Origin: Bacteroidales bacterium M3
Lineage (GTDB): Bacteria; Bacteroidota; Bacteroidia; Bacteroidales; Muribaculaceae
NCBI GenBank assembly: GCA_001689445.1
Contig: LUJN01000019.1
Coordinates: forward strand, 1-64,000
Direction: 5' to 3'
DNA length: 64,000 nt
Shown: positions 9,055-17,890 of the stretch, piece by piece
Layout of the letters: every line of letters begins with the position of its first letter
Numbering within the stretch: position 1 is the first letter of the stretch
Translations under genes and position numbers: made by a program
Notes under the pieces: generated by a model
What the model was told of the DNA's origin: nothing
What the model saw: the letters and a program-made list of their open reading frames with translations, nothing else
The model's database searches: none

Positions 9055-11094
9055 ATGAAAAAACTCTACATTATCCTGTCGCTTATCATTGCGGCAGTCA
9101 TGCCGTCGACCATGTCGGCACTCACAATCAATGCTGACGGCGGACACGTACGCGTCAACCTGACATGCTATGAGGGCACGGCCTCCCGACCCACATACAT
9201 GGATGTGACAGACATGCTCAACACGGGCATCGACATACTATCAAAGCTGCCATCGTCCATCAACACCGAAAAACTTCACGGATATATCGAATTTAACCCC
9301 GACCATACACACATCATCACCAAAAGCACTGTCGGCGAGGTGACTACCGACCATTTCACCCCTGCGGAGAGTCAATATAACATCGCTATCCTCAGCTTCG
9401 GGGAAAACCAACTTGACATAGACATGTCCGTGACCGTCGTCTCCCTTGAGTCGATGCGCACAGCCTCATTCACCCTCAACATCGACAACACCGCCCAGTT
9501 CCACACGCTATACCGCACCTTCACAGACGGCAACCTGCTCCCTGCCGATGGACGGCAGAGCGTCAATATCCCGTTTATCCCGTCCAAGGAAGACAACTAC
9601 ACTCTACTCATTATGCATGAATTTTACGAAGGGCATGTCTACTATGTCAAGAAAAACGGCATCCGCGTGCCGCGTTTATCGGGTCAGTTCAATTTCTCCG
9701 TCAAGGATGGTGATGTCATAGATGTAGTGACCGAGTTTCCCGACGAGATGTTCGATGTGCGTTTTGTCGAGGCCGAAGGCTCCGAGGGCGTATTGGCCGC
9801 AGCCGGACTTGGGTCACACCCGGAGGAAAAACTGGAAAATCTCGGCTCATTCAAGGCTAAGGCAGGAACCACAATAACGCCCACCGGAAACAATACAGAC
9901 TTCGACAACATCAGATACACCGTCGATGAGAGCGTCTATGAGGGAGACTACTTCCGCTACTCCCGAATCCCCGTCGACCGCAACCCGATGACTATAGTCG
10001 TGAGCGGAGACCGCAAACCGCGCCGGCAGCTGACCGTCACCGTCGATGACCCCTCACGCGTCATAATGAAGAGCAAAGACTACTCCTACACTGGCTTCTA
10101 CACCGTGATTCATACTCTCCAGCCCGGCGAAAACGTCATGGATGTCGCCGACAAGTCAAATATTGAAATCACCGGCTCGGCAACCGGCGTCATCTCCCAC
10201 GCCACAGTCGATGGAGAGGAATATAATGCCGGGGCATATGACGAGCCGACAGTCCAACTCTACCCCGGTATATATAATGATGAGGAAAACGGAATCACTA
10301 CCCCATGGAACTACGAGGCCGTGATAACTACCGCTCCACGCGAGCGCGACATGCACACCATTATCATCAGCGATAGCTACGACGGGCCGGTAAAGGTCTA
10401 TACCGACCGATATGGCGACCCCTATGAACTCCCCGTCGAGGACTTCAACGGCCACAGGCTGCTGCGTCTCCACCCCTCTGATATCGGCTACTCCGAATCA
10501 GGCAAGACCGACTCCCCCTACCTGATACTTCCTGCTGAAGACGCCACACAGTCCTCCCGTCCCGAAATCACCCTGGACAACTATGAGATGGATTGCGAGC
10601 CCATGTCTGACACCCAACTAAGATATTATGCCGGCTCCCTCTGGGAGCGGGAGGATAGCCACGCGATAAAAATATTTGGCAACGGACGCCCCGACAGTCA
10701 CAGGGTAACGTTCACCACCGATTTTGAGCCGACCCAAGTGTCAATCACCCGCGACCACGTGCGTCCCTACACCCTGACCGACACCGAAAGCTACTTCTAC
10801 GACTATCCCGGCACAACGCTCCATGTCGCCACTCCTGCCGGCATTCCAGCTGAGGTCAAGGTCAACGACACGGCCATCGCCCCCGGCGAGGACGGACGCT
10901 ACATGTTTACCGTCGAGGGGCCGACCACGGTAAGCGTCATGCGCTCGGTCACCGGCATTGACTCCATCGGCGCGGACGCCACCGACGCAGCCCCCGTCTA
11001 CTACAACCTCCAGGGTATCCGCGTAGACCGTCCCGCCTCCGGCACCTACATCGTCGTGCGCCCCTCGGGCATCACCAAGGAAACCATCCGCTAA
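9055..11094 (+). CDS. Large secreted protein, tandem paralog 2
   Basis: A 679-residue paralog of the preceding gene, with an almost identical signal peptide (MKKLYIILSLIIAAVMPSTMSA) and C-terminal tail (YYNLQGIRVDRPASGTYIVV...). The conserved block DVVTEFPDEMFDVRFVEAE is unchanged between copies, while the segments around residues 345-420 and 475-530 differ by substitutions and small indels. No enzyme motif is visible. Promoter, leader, coding region and terminator were all duplicated together. Probably secreted or surface-exposed; divergence may reflect different ligands or immune pressure (inference). Confidence 0.8.
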   Translation: MKKLYIILSLIIAAVMPSTMSALTINADGGHVRVNLTCYEGTASRPTYMDVTDMLNTGIDILSKLPSSINTEKLHGYIEFNPDHTHIITKSTVGEVTTDHFTPAESQYNIAILSFGENQLDIDMSVTVVSLESMRTASFTLNIDNTAQFHTLYRTFTDGNLLPADGRQSVNIPFIPSKEDNYTLLIMHEFYEGHVYYVKKNGIRVPRLSGQFNFSVKDGDVIDVVTEFPDEMFDVRFVEAEGSEGVLAAAGLGSHPEEKLENLGSFKAKAGTTITPTGNNTDFDNIRYTVDESVYEGDYFRYSRIPVDRNPMTIVVSGDRKPRRQLTVTVDDPSRVIMKSKDYSYTGFYTVIHTLQPGENVMDVADKSNIEITGSATGVISHATVDGEEYNAGAYDEPTVQLYPGIYNDEENGITTPWNYEAVITTAPRERDMHTIIISDSYDGPVKVYTDRYGDPYELPVEDFNGHRLLRLHPSDIGYSESGKTDSPYLILPAEDATQSSRPEITLDNYEMDCEPMSDTQLRYYAGSLWEREDSHAIKIFGNGRPDSHRVTFTTDFEPTQVSITRDHVRPYTLTDTESYFYDYPGTTLHVATPAGIPAEVKVNDTAIAPGEDGRYMFTVEGPTTVSVMRSVTGIDSIGADATDAAPVYYNLQGIRVDRPASGTYIVVRPSGITKETIR

Positions 11095-11120
11095 CCCACA
11101 CACCCGCTTACCCAAACCCA

Positions 11121-11152
11121 CAGCAGGGACATTGCCACCAATGTCCCTGCTG
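11121..11152 (+). terminator. Hairpin terminator after paralog 2
   Basis: Same 14-bp stem and CCAC loop as at 8801, followed by ACTTTTTA, a better U-tract than the first copy. Confidence 0.75.
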
Positions 11153-11156
11153 ACTT

Positions 11157-11195
11157 TTTAACCCCCTTAAAGACCTTAATCCCCTTAACACCCTA
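11157..11195 (+). repeat. Family C repeat, CTTAAAGAC block only
   Basis: Units CCCCTTAAAGAC, CTTAATCCC and CTTAACACC directly after the terminator of paralog 2, as after paralog 1. The minus-strand SDR gene ends at 11214. Confidence 0.65.
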
Positions 11196-11213
11196 AAAAA
11201 GCCCTCCGTGGCG

Positions 11214-11942
11214 TCATATCGTCCCGCAGTCGACATGCACGGCCTGCCCCGTTATAGAGGACGCGCCCTCCGACAGCAGGAACGCCACAGTGGCGGCCAC
11301 CGACGAGATGGAGGTAGCCGACTTCAGCGACGTGCGGCGGTAGATGCGGGATTTTTGCTCGCCCGACAGCGACGCGCTCATAGCCGTCTCCATAAACCCG
11401 GGCACCACAACGTTGGACCGTATCCCTCGCACACCCCACTCCCGTGCCGTGTTCTTGGAGAACGCCTCTATCGCCCCTTTGCTCGACGCATACATCGCCA
11501 ATCCCTTGTAGCCCGTGTGGGCGCTTATGGATGATACATGAACTATCGAGCCACGGGTCCCGTGGAGCAGCATATTGCGCAGCACATATTTGGTCATCAA
11601 CATTGGCGTAAAGACATTGACACGGTACATATCCTCCAGTCTCTCCACATTAAGGTTGGTCACAATATCGTCGTAAGCAACGGCCGCATTGTTGACATAG
11701 CCGTCAATCACTACATGCCCCGACACAAAATCACGGAACACAGCATCCCTGACCCCTCCCGTATCCGACAGGTCAACAGCCTTAAACTTCAATCGCCCGT
11801 CATATTGCCCGATAACCGACTCCAGCGCCGAGGGACAACTGCGTGCGACACCATACACCGTATGCCCGTCGGCCAACAATACCCGGCATATTTCAAGTCC
11901 CACGCCACGCGAGCAACCTGTAACAAGATAATTTCCCATCAT
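11214..11942 (-). CDS. SDR-family oxidoreductase (FabG-like)
   Basis: A 242-residue short-chain dehydrogenase/reductase. Visible motifs: cofactor site TGCSRGVG at 8-15, NNAA at 84-87, catalytic Ser138 (VHVSSIS), Tyr151 and Lys155 (YASSK), and PGFMETAM after the active site. The sequence resembles 3-oxoacyl-ACP reductases that use NADP. Its ATG abuts the stop of the AMP-ligase gene (TGA-ATG), so the two are translationally coupled and last in a four-gene minus-strand operon. Inference: it reduces a carbonyl on an acyl group carried by the operon's ACP. Confidence 0.88.
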   Translation of the reverse strand: MMGNYLVTGCSRGVGLEICRVLLADGHTVYGVARSCPSALESVIGQYDGRLKFKAVDLSDTGGVRDAVFRDFVSGHVVIDGYVNNAAVAYDDIVTNLNVERLEDMYRVNVFTPMLMTKYVLRNMLLHGTRGSIVHVSSISAHTGYKGLAMYASSKGAIEAFSKNTAREWGVRGIRSNVVVPGFMETAMSASLSGEQKSRIYRRTSLKSATSISSVAATVAFLLSEGASSITGQAVHVDCGTI

Positions 11943-13166
11943 TCACCTCCTTTTCATCTTGCCGGTACGGGTCATATCCACCGATTCCACACGGCGTATC
12001 CTTCTCGGGATTTTGTAATCCTGAAGCACACGCCTCAACTCCTCCCGCAACCGGGCCTCGTCAAACGACGCTCCATCACACATCACGACATCGGAGCACA
12101 GCAGGTTGCCGGTCACCGAATTATGACGCCCATAGACTACTGCCTGGGACACCCCCTCAATCCCGAGCAGGGCCTCCTCCACTTCCTCGGGATTGACCTT
12201 ATAGCCTCCCACATTTATCATCGCACCGCGTCTGCCGGCAAAGCGGAACAGCCCCACCTCACCGCCGACCGTCTCAACCATATCGCCTGTCGGGTAATAC
12301 CCGTCGACACTCTCCATACCCTCCGTTTCCCCGATGAGTGACACGTGCACCATCAGTTCACCCGACGGGCTGACCTTTACAAGTCCCTCCATCCCTTGCG
12401 GTATACGGAAACCTTCGCCACTCGCCACAAGGAGCGACCCCGCCTCTGTCGAGGCATAGATATTGGTGAACCGCGCATTGGGAAACAGACGTTCCAACGA
12501 CGCATACAGGGATGCGCCTGAACGCTCCCCGCCGAAAGTGACACGCCTCACCGTAGGCAGACTTTCCTCACACGGGAGCAACAGACGGTAAAATGTCGGG
12601 GTAGCCGAGATATGGGACACCTCTTTCGCGCGTATAAGATGACACACCTCCCTGCGGCTTACGCCAAACAGCTCTATCATCTGATTTCCGTTGAGGAAAG
12701 CCTGAAAAAACACCTGCACCCCCGCCATATGCGACGGATTATAGGCAAGCCCCCATACGTCACTTTCGTGGCGCGCGCCACGACGCACGAGCCGCGTCAG
12801 GGCCTCAACCCGATGAGCCACCCTCTTGGGTTGCCCCGTACTGCCCGACGTAAAGAACGTGACACGCGAGGACGACCGGGCCACACGCCCGATCATCTCG
12901 GCGACCGACTGTAACCGGGCGTCGCCACACGGCTCCTCGCAGTTTATCTCCATTTCCTGCAATCCATCAATCTCTCCCGCCGACACGTCCGGATCAACGA
13001 GCGTGACAGGACAGTCCAAGGACAGCGCACGGACGAGATTCACATACCATGCAAAAAGATTGCCGCTCCTCATCACCGGGAAATACCCGTCGCCGCCATT
13101 GACGGCGGAAAGAAGCTGACCGTAGGAATATTCACTACCGTCACGGCATACAAGGAAGCTGCTCAT
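11943..13166 (-). CDS. AMP-dependent acyl ligase (ANL superfamily)
   Basis: A 407-residue adenylate-forming enzyme, shorter than typical acyl-CoA synthetases and close in length to MenE. Motifs: P-loop TSGSTGQPKR at 106-115, a hinge region near 290-312 (YPTGDMVE... FAGRRGAMINVGG), the family segment YKVNPEEVEEALL, and the C-terminal catalytic Lys in RTGKMKRR. These enzymes activate a carboxylate as an acyl-adenylate and pass it to CoA or a carrier protein. The ATG overlaps the ACP stop by four bases, so the acceptor is probably that ACP (inference). The substrate cannot be read from the sequence. Confidence 0.88.
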   Translation of the reverse strand: MSSFLVCRDGSEYSYGQLLSAVNGGDGYFPVMRSGNLFAWYVNLVRALSLDCPVTLVDPDVSAGEIDGLQEMEINCEEPCGDARLQSVAEMIGRVARSSSRVTFFTSGSTGQPKRVAHRVEALTRLVRRGARHESDVWGLAYNPSHMAGVQVFFQAFLNGNQMIELFGVSRREVCHLIRAKEVSHISATPTFYRLLLPCEESLPTVRRVTFGGERSGASLYASLERLFPNARFTNIYASTEAGSLLVASGEGFRIPQGMEGLVKVSPSGELMVHVSLIGETEGMESVDGYYPTGDMVETVGGEVGLFRFAGRRGAMINVGGYKVNPEEVEEALLGIEGVSQAVVYGRHNSVTGNLLCSDVVMCDGASFDEARLREELRRVLQDYKIPRRIRRVESVDMTRTGKMKRR

Positions 13167-13390
13167 GCTATCCCAAGGCGTTGGTAGAGCTGGCCTACGG
13201 TATCAATCACTCCATCCTCAAAGACGTCCACCCCGGTGACATCCTCAATCTTCACCGTCAGCTCGGCGAGGTCAAATGAGTTGAACCCTATATCGTCCCT
13301 CAGGCTGTCGCCGACACTCACGGTGTCCAATGGCCCCATCCCGTTATTCGCTCTCACCTCGTTTATAATTTCCAGTATCTTAGCTTTCAT
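13163..13390 (-). CDS. Acyl carrier protein
   Basis: A 75-residue acidic carrier protein. The phosphopantetheine attachment Ser38 is in GFNSFDLAEL, a variant of the usual GxDSL. The helical pattern and length fit the ACP family. It is not the housekeeping AcpP, whose gene normally sits with fabF. It overlaps the AMP-ligase by four bases and follows the acyltransferase by 46 bases. Inference: a dedicated carrier for the activated acyl group of this operon. Confidence 0.9.
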   Translation of the reverse strand: MKAKILEIINEVRANNGMGPLDTVSVGDSLRDDIGFNSFDLAELTVKIEDVTGVDVFEDGVIDTVGQLYQRLGIA

Positions 13391-13436
13391 AATTGTATAT
13401 TGTTGGTTTCACTTTATGTTATCCATTATTTCCCGT

Positions 13437-14018
13437 CTATTTCCCGTCCGGCATCCGGCCGTCAATACGCCGTTCCAGTTCCCGGTACCTCTCGGCACGC
13501 GGGATGACGTGCCGCGCCGGGTTCCCGGCATATATGCCTCCTCCTGCAAGCGACCGGGCCACAAGCGACATCGCCCCGACGGCGACGCCCTCGCCGAGGG
13601 TGACTCCCGGCAGGATGACCGACCCGCAGCCCACAATCACATGCTTCCCAAATGTCACGGGCGCGTCGGTGACATTTGTCAGTTCCTCGGGCACCATAGG
13701 ATTTGTCATCCAGCGCCCCGAATAGTCATCGCTGCTCGAATAGATACTCACGCGCCCCGATATGGAACAGAAATCTCTTATCGTCACCTCGGCCGAGCCA
13801 AGTATCGTGGTGTGGCACCCTATATGCACGTAACTGCCTATCGTGATGGATTTACCCGCCGACAATATACAGAAGTCATCGATTCTCACATTATCACCGA
13901 GAGATATATTACCGGGACAATACAGGCGGCAATAGCGGCTTATCCTCACATTGCGCCCGTAACTTTTCAATCCGAGAGCCGCCAGCTCATCGGCATCATA
14001 AAAACTTGTCTTTGACAT
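13437..14018 (-). CDS. Left-handed beta-helix (hexapeptide) acyltransferase
   Basis: About 193 residues from the ATG at 14018; a longer frame to 14102 adds 28 residues without family character. Hexapeptide repeats (ISLGDNVRIDD, ITIGSYVHIGCHTTI, VTFGKHVIVGCGSVILPGVTLGEGVAVGAMSLV) are followed by the family ending YAGNPARHV. Members O- or N-acylate sugars, for example in O-antigen or capsule synthesis, using acyl-CoA or acyl-ACP. First gene of the minus-strand operon with ACP, ligase and SDR. Inference: it delivers the ACP-bound acyl group to a sugar or nucleotide-sugar. Confidence 0.85.
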   Translation of the reverse strand: MSKTSFYDADELAALGLKSYGRNVRISRYCRLYCPGNISLGDNVRIDDFCILSAGKSITIGSYVHIGCHTTILGSAEVTIRDFCSISGRVSIYSSSDDYSGRWMTNPMVPEELTNVTDAPVTFGKHVIVGCGSVILPGVTLGEGVAVGAMSLVARSLAGGGIYAGNPARHVIPRAERYRELERRIDGRMPDGK

Positions 14019-14336
14019 AAACATCAGCAGGACGTCATCTCCCCGGCACGTCCATAATAAAAAACGACAACGGTGTGGGAAATCTATCGTTTTATCATAC
14101 ATTCAGGTCTTGGCCAACCATTCTCAATGACAAAAACAACAGCTACCCACACCGGGAAACATATACGATGTCCCCCTCAGGTCCGAGGACGACAGCATAC
14201 ACCTGCGGCACGGGTGCCATTGCCTTACCTCCATGAGAACTTCTAACGGCCAAGTTGGAATGTAGAAGACAAAGCAATAACACCTTGTTATAAATTCAAT
14301 CCGCGGCAAGCCTCCGCAAGCCCGACGGATTTACCG

Positions 14337-14344
14337 CAAATTTA
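14337..14344 (-). promoter_or_regulatory. Possible minus-strand -7 box (TAAATTTG) for the ACP operon
   Basis: Reads TAAATTTG on the minus strand and lies only 12 bases from the plus-strand box at 14357, so the two promoters would be back to back. The leader would be over 300 bases, so it is uncertain. The gap 14019-14336 otherwise holds no gene or repeat I recognise. Confidence 0.3.
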
Positions 14345-14356
14345 GTGAAAAATCAC

Positions 14357-14364
14357 TATCTTTG
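14357..14364 (+). promoter_or_regulatory. Promoter -7 box (TATCTTTG) of the acyltransferase gene
   Basis: Matches TAnnTTTG; the ATG at 14387 is 22 bases downstream. This rules out the in-frame ATG at 14345, which precedes the box. Confidence 0.65.
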
Positions 14365-14386
14365 CAATTATTACTCTGATATATCA

Positions 14387-15235
14387 ATGCAACAACAGGA
14401 TACAACACCGATAAAGCGCACTGTCCTCGACTATGACGACATAGTCGGGATGGCGCCCAAGCTGCGCGGCCACCGCAAGCTCGTCGACCGCATGCTCCGC
14501 TGGCTCTCGGTCGACAAGGTCAACTGGATACACGACCACAACTGTGACACCCCCGGAGTGCCGTTCACCGAGGGGCTGCTACGTGACCTCAACATAAAGC
14601 TGCGCATCGACAACGAGCAGGTGCTCGACCACCTCCCCGACGGGGCGTTCATCACCGTCAGCAACCACCCTTTCGGCGCGCTCGACGGCATAACGCTCAT
14701 CAACATCGTCGGCAGCCGACGCCCGACATTCAAGGTCATGGTCAACATGATACTCAACCACATCTCGGCCATGCGCCCCAACTTCATAGCCGTCGATGCC
14801 CTCGCCAGTGACGACCCGGCAAAGAAAGCCGTGTCGATGAAGGGCATCAAGGAAGCCATCATGCAGGTGCGACGTGGCAACCCCATCGGATTTTTCCCCG
14901 CCGGGGCCGTATCCAAGCTCAACCGCCACGGCCGCATCGAGGACCGCGAGTGGCAGCCATCCATCATCCGGCTCATCGCGCAGCTCAAGGTGCCCGTCAT
15001 CCCGATATACTTCCACGGCAGCAACTCATGGTGGTTCACGTTCCTCGGCATGGTGAGCTGGCAGCTGCGCACGCTGCGCCTCCCCGCCGAGGTATTCCGC
15101 CGCCACGACAAGACGATACACATCTCCGTCGGCGACCCCATATCGGTCGAGGAGCAGCAGGCCCACAGCGACAGCGTCGAGGAGCTGGGCCGGTTCCTTA
15201 AAGAGCGCACATACGCGCTACGTTCCATAAAGTAA
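14387..15235 (+). CDS. Lysophospholipid acyltransferase-like protein
   Basis: 282 residues from the ATG at 14387. It carries the acyltransferase block I motif NHPFGALDG (catalytic His and Asp, HX5D as in the OlsA/GlsA-type family), a block III-like IGFFPAGAVSK and a block IV-like VPVIPIYFHG. The family transfers acyl groups to lysophospholipids or to lyso-amino-acid lipids; in Bacteroides a relative (GlsA) makes glycine lipids. The head-group specificity is not visible here. The sigma-54 activator starts 9 bases after the stop, suggesting cotranscription. Confidence 0.85.
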   Translation: MQQQDTTPIKRTVLDYDDIVGMAPKLRGHRKLVDRMLRWLSVDKVNWIHDHNCDTPGVPFTEGLLRDLNIKLRIDNEQVLDHLPDGAFITVSNHPFGALDGITLINIVGSRRPTFKVMVNMILNHISAMRPNFIAVDALASDDPAKKAVSMKGIKEAIMQVRRGNPIGFFPAGAVSKLNRHGRIEDREWQPSIIRLIAQLKVPVIPIYFHGSNSWWFTFLGMVSWQLRTLRLPAEVFRRHDKTIHISVGDPISVEEQQAHSDSVEELGRFLKERTYALRSIK

Positions 15236-15244
15236 TCACACGAC

Positions 15245-16510
15245 ATGCAGGATATAACCCCCGAAATACAGCAGGCCAAGGCCCGGCTCGGCATCATCGG
15301 CAACTCCCCACAGCTGCTCGCCGCAGTGTCGCGCGCCATTCAGGTGGCGCCTATCGACCTGTCGGTGCTCGTCACGGGCGAAAGCGGCTCGGGAAAGGAG
15401 TTTTTCCCTAAAATCATCCACAATTTCAGCACACGCAAGCACGCCAAGTACATAGCCGTCAACTGCGGGGCCATCCCCGAGGGAACCATCGACTCCGAGC
15501 TGTTCGGCCACGAGAAGGGAGCGTTCACCGGCGCGGTCTCCTCGCGCAAAGGCTACTTTGAGGAGGCCGACGGCGGAACGATATTCCTCGACGAGGTGGC
15601 CGAGCTGCCACTCACCACCCAGGCCCGGCTGCTGCGCGTGCTCGAGAGCGGCGAGTTCCTCAAGGTAGGCTCATCGACCGTGCAGCGCACCGACATCCGC
15701 GTCGTCGCCGCCACCAACGTCGACATGCAGAAGGCCGTCGCCGAGGGCCGATTCCGTGAGGACCTCTACTACCGCCTCTCGACGGTGCTCATCGCCGTCC
15801 CGCCGCTGCGCGACCGTGGGGGCGACATCGTGCTGCTGGCGCGCAAGTTTGCCGCCGACTTCGCCGAGAAGTACCGCACCCCGGGCATCACCCTCGACGA
15901 CTCGGCACGCCGCCTGCTGCTCAACTACCGCTGGCCGGGCAACGTGCGCCAGCTCAAGAATGTCATCGAGCAGGCAGCCCTTTTCGATGCCGGAGCCGAG
16001 ATTGACGCCACAGCCCTGCAGTCCTATATACCCCACAACGGCACGGTCTACACCCCCGTCGTCACCGCCGACCATTCCCACACGTATGCCTCCGAGCGAG
16101 AGTTGCTGTTCAACATGATATTCCGTATGCAGCACGAGATTGACGCCCTGCGCAAGCAGGTGGAGGGAATGACAGCCGCGCCATCGCGCCAGTGCCTCCC
16201 CGAGTGCCGCGCCGCCGAATATCCCAAGCCGCAGCACGCCGCCGACCGCCCCTATGCCGACCTGCCCCGCTCGCTGGTCAAATACACGCCCCCGGCACCG
16301 GGCATCGCCGACGCCGTGGACATCACGGGCGACGCCGTGGAGGCCGCCCCCGATGCCGCGCTGTCGGGCAAGACCCTTGAGGAGACCGAGCGCGAGACAA
16401 TACTGCAGGCCCTCGACCGCAACGCGGGACGCCGAAAGGCCACCGCCAAGGAACTCAACATCTCGGAGCGTACCCTATACCGCAAGATAAAGGAATACGG
16501 ACTTGAATAA
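15245..16510 (+). CDS. Sigma-54-dependent transcriptional activator (no receiver domain)
   Basis: A 421-residue bacterial enhancer-binding protein that begins directly with the AAA+ domain: Walker A GESGSGKE at 45-52, sigma-54 contact loop GAFTGA at 92-97, Walker B GGTIFLDEVAE at 110-120, and an R-finger region near RPREDLYYRL-like FREDLYYRL. A linker follows, then a Fis-type helix-turn-helix at about 395-418 (RKATAKELNISERTLYRKI). There is no N-terminal receiver or GAF domain, so control of its activity is not evident. The lptE gene overlaps its end. A candidate sigma-54 site in this window is at 22389. Confidence 0.93.
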   Translation: MQDITPEIQQAKARLGIIGNSPQLLAAVSRAIQVAPIDLSVLVTGESGSGKEFFPKIIHNFSTRKHAKYIAVNCGAIPEGTIDSELFGHEKGAFTGAVSSRKGYFEEADGGTIFLDEVAELPLTTQARLLRVLESGEFLKVGSSTVQRTDIRVVAATNVDMQKAVAEGRFREDLYYRLSTVLIAVPPLRDRGGDIVLLARKFAADFAEKYRTPGITLDDSARRLLLNYRWPGNVRQLKNVIEQAALFDAGAEIDATALQSYIPHNGTVYTPVVTADHSHTYASERELLFNMIFRMQHEIDALRKQVEGMTAAPSRQCLPECRAAEYPKPQHAADRPYADLPRSLVKYTPPAPGIADAVDITGDAVEAAPDAALSGKTLEETERETILQALDRNAGRRKATAKELNISERTLYRKIKEYGLE

Positions 16511-16523
16511 CCACCCCGACACT

Positions 16524-17063
16524 ATGCCATCAACAAAGACACGCCACGCCATACGCCATGCGCTAAAGCTCGCCATGCTGCTCGCCATGCTCTGCACGTG
16601 GCAGAGCTGCCGCATCAGCTACAAGTTCAACGGCGCAGCCCTCGACTACAACCTCTACAAGACGGTCTACGTCTCCAGCTTCCCCATCCGTGCCGCCCTC
16701 GTCTACCCGCCGCTGCAGCAGACATTCGAGAACGAGCTGCTCGACTACATCAACCGCAACACGCGCCTGCGCACCGTCGACACCGCCGCCGACCTGCAGC
16801 TCGAGGGGGAAATCACGGGCTACAACCTCACCCCACAGGCCGTGACCGAAAACGCATACGCCTCGCAGACACGACTCACCATCACAGTCCGCGTCAAGTA
16901 CACCGACAACCGCGCCGAGGGAAAGGATGTCGACCAGTCATTCTCGGCCTATCGCGACTTTGACAGCTCGCTGATGCTCACCGACGTGCAGGACGACCTC
17001 TGCTCCCAGATAAGCAAGGAACTTGTCGAACTCATATTCAACGCCACATTAGGAGACTGGTAA
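16524..17063 (+). CDS. lptE: LPS-assembly lipoprotein LptE
   Basis: A 179-residue lipoprotein with signal and lipobox (TWQSC, Cys29 from the ATG at 16524). The mature region begins ISYKFNGAALDY and includes LQLEGEITGYNLTPQ and a repeat of hydrophobic strands, typical of the Bacteroidetes LptE family. LptE plugs the LptD outer-membrane channel that inserts LPS. An in-frame TTG at 16503 would overlap the activator gene, but the ATG is preferred. The stop overlaps the next ATG (TAATG), so lptE, the TPR protein and secG form one operon with the activator. Confidence 0.88.
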   Translation: MPSTKTRHAIRHALKLAMLLAMLCTWQSCRISYKFNGAALDYNLYKTVYVSSFPIRAALVYPPLQQTFENELLDYINRNTRLRTVDTAADLQLEGEITGYNLTPQAVTENAYASQTRLTITVRVKYTDNRAEGKDVDQSFSAYRDFDSSLMLTDVQDDLCSQISKELVELIFNATLGDW

Positions 17064-17881
17064 TGACAAGCGACAATCCCACTAACATATCCGGCACATT
17101 ACGGCAGTTTGCCGACGCGCTCGCCCGTCCCGATGCGCCGCTCACCCTCGCCACAGTCGACGAGCTGCTTCGCGACTATCCCTATTTCACTCTTCCGGCC
17201 GCGCTGCTGCTCGCCCGCGACGGAGCGTCGCTCGACCCCGACACGCGCCGCCGTCTCGAGGCCCGCGTGGCCATCTCCGTGCCCGACCGCGACGCCCTGC
17301 GCCGCCTCGTCACCCCCGACGGTGACCGCTTCGACTCATTCTACCCCGACGAGCAACCCTCCGCGCCCCTGTCGACCGACGAGGCGATAACGACGTTCAT
17401 CTCCAACTACGGACAGGCCGACCCCCATGAGGAGGCTCTGCTCGAACGGCTAATCTTCAACCCCACCCCCGACTACGCCCAACTCCTCGCCCGTGAGGAG
17501 GAGCGCAGTGTCCCCGAGCCGGTCGACCTTGCCGCCGCCGACACACAGGACGCCCTCATCAACGCCTTCATCCTCAAGTCCCGACAGGAACACGACACCC
17601 CTGTAGGGACGCGGCGTACCGCGTCAGTAAACGCCACGCCCGACACTGACGCCACCCCCAACCCCGCCGAAACCGCCCCAGTGCAGCAGCCTCAGGAGAC
17701 CGCCGACGATACTCTCCTGAGCGAAAGCCTCGCCAAAATCTACATCCGTCAACGCCGTTACACCAAGGCATATGAAATTATCCGCAATTTAAGTTTGAAT
17801 TATCCGGAAAAAAGTATTTACTTTGCAGACCAATTGCGTTTCTTGCAGAAACTTATCATTAATCAACAACACAACAAGTAA
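17063..17881 (+). CDS. TPR-containing protein of the lptE-secG operon
   Basis: A 272-residue cytoplasmic protein. The N-terminal 95 residues are helical (TVDELLRDYPYFTLPAALLL) and a TPR-like helix pair ends the protein (ESLAKIYIRQRRYTKAYEII). Homologues occupy the same place between lptE and secG in Bacteroidales; function unknown. The middle, about 180-218, is low-complexity and contains a family A palindrome read in frame (PVGTRRTASVN), so the linker has absorbed a mobile-type repeat. Its start overlaps lptE by one base and secG starts 9 bases after its stop. Confidence 0.8.
   Translation: MTSDNPTNISGTLRQFADALARPDAPLTLATVDELLRDYPYFTLPAALLLARDGASLDPDTRRRLEARVAISVPDRDALRRLVTPDGDRFDSFYPDEQPSAPLSTDEAITTFISNYGQADPHEEALLERLIFNPTPDYAQLLAREEERSVPEPVDLAAADTQDALINAFILKSRQEHDTPVGTRRTASVNATPDTDATPNPAETAPVQQPQETADDTLLSESLAKIYIRQRRYTKAYEIIRNLSLNYPEKSIYFADQLRFLQKLIINQQHNK
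17603..17627 (+). repeat. REP-like palindrome inside a coding sequence
   Basis: GTAGGGACGCGGC-GTACCGCGTCAG, one base different in the loop from the intergenic copy at 18337 and sharing the same 3' flank (GTCAG, then ACGCCA). It is read as VGTRRTAS within the TPR protein. Confidence 0.85.
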
Positions 17882-17890
17882 CATACCGAA

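Noticed and set aside
14124..14309. A 61-codon minus-strand frame upstream of the ACP operon
   Set aside because: No domain, no promoter fit, Cys-rich random composition; treated as intergenic.
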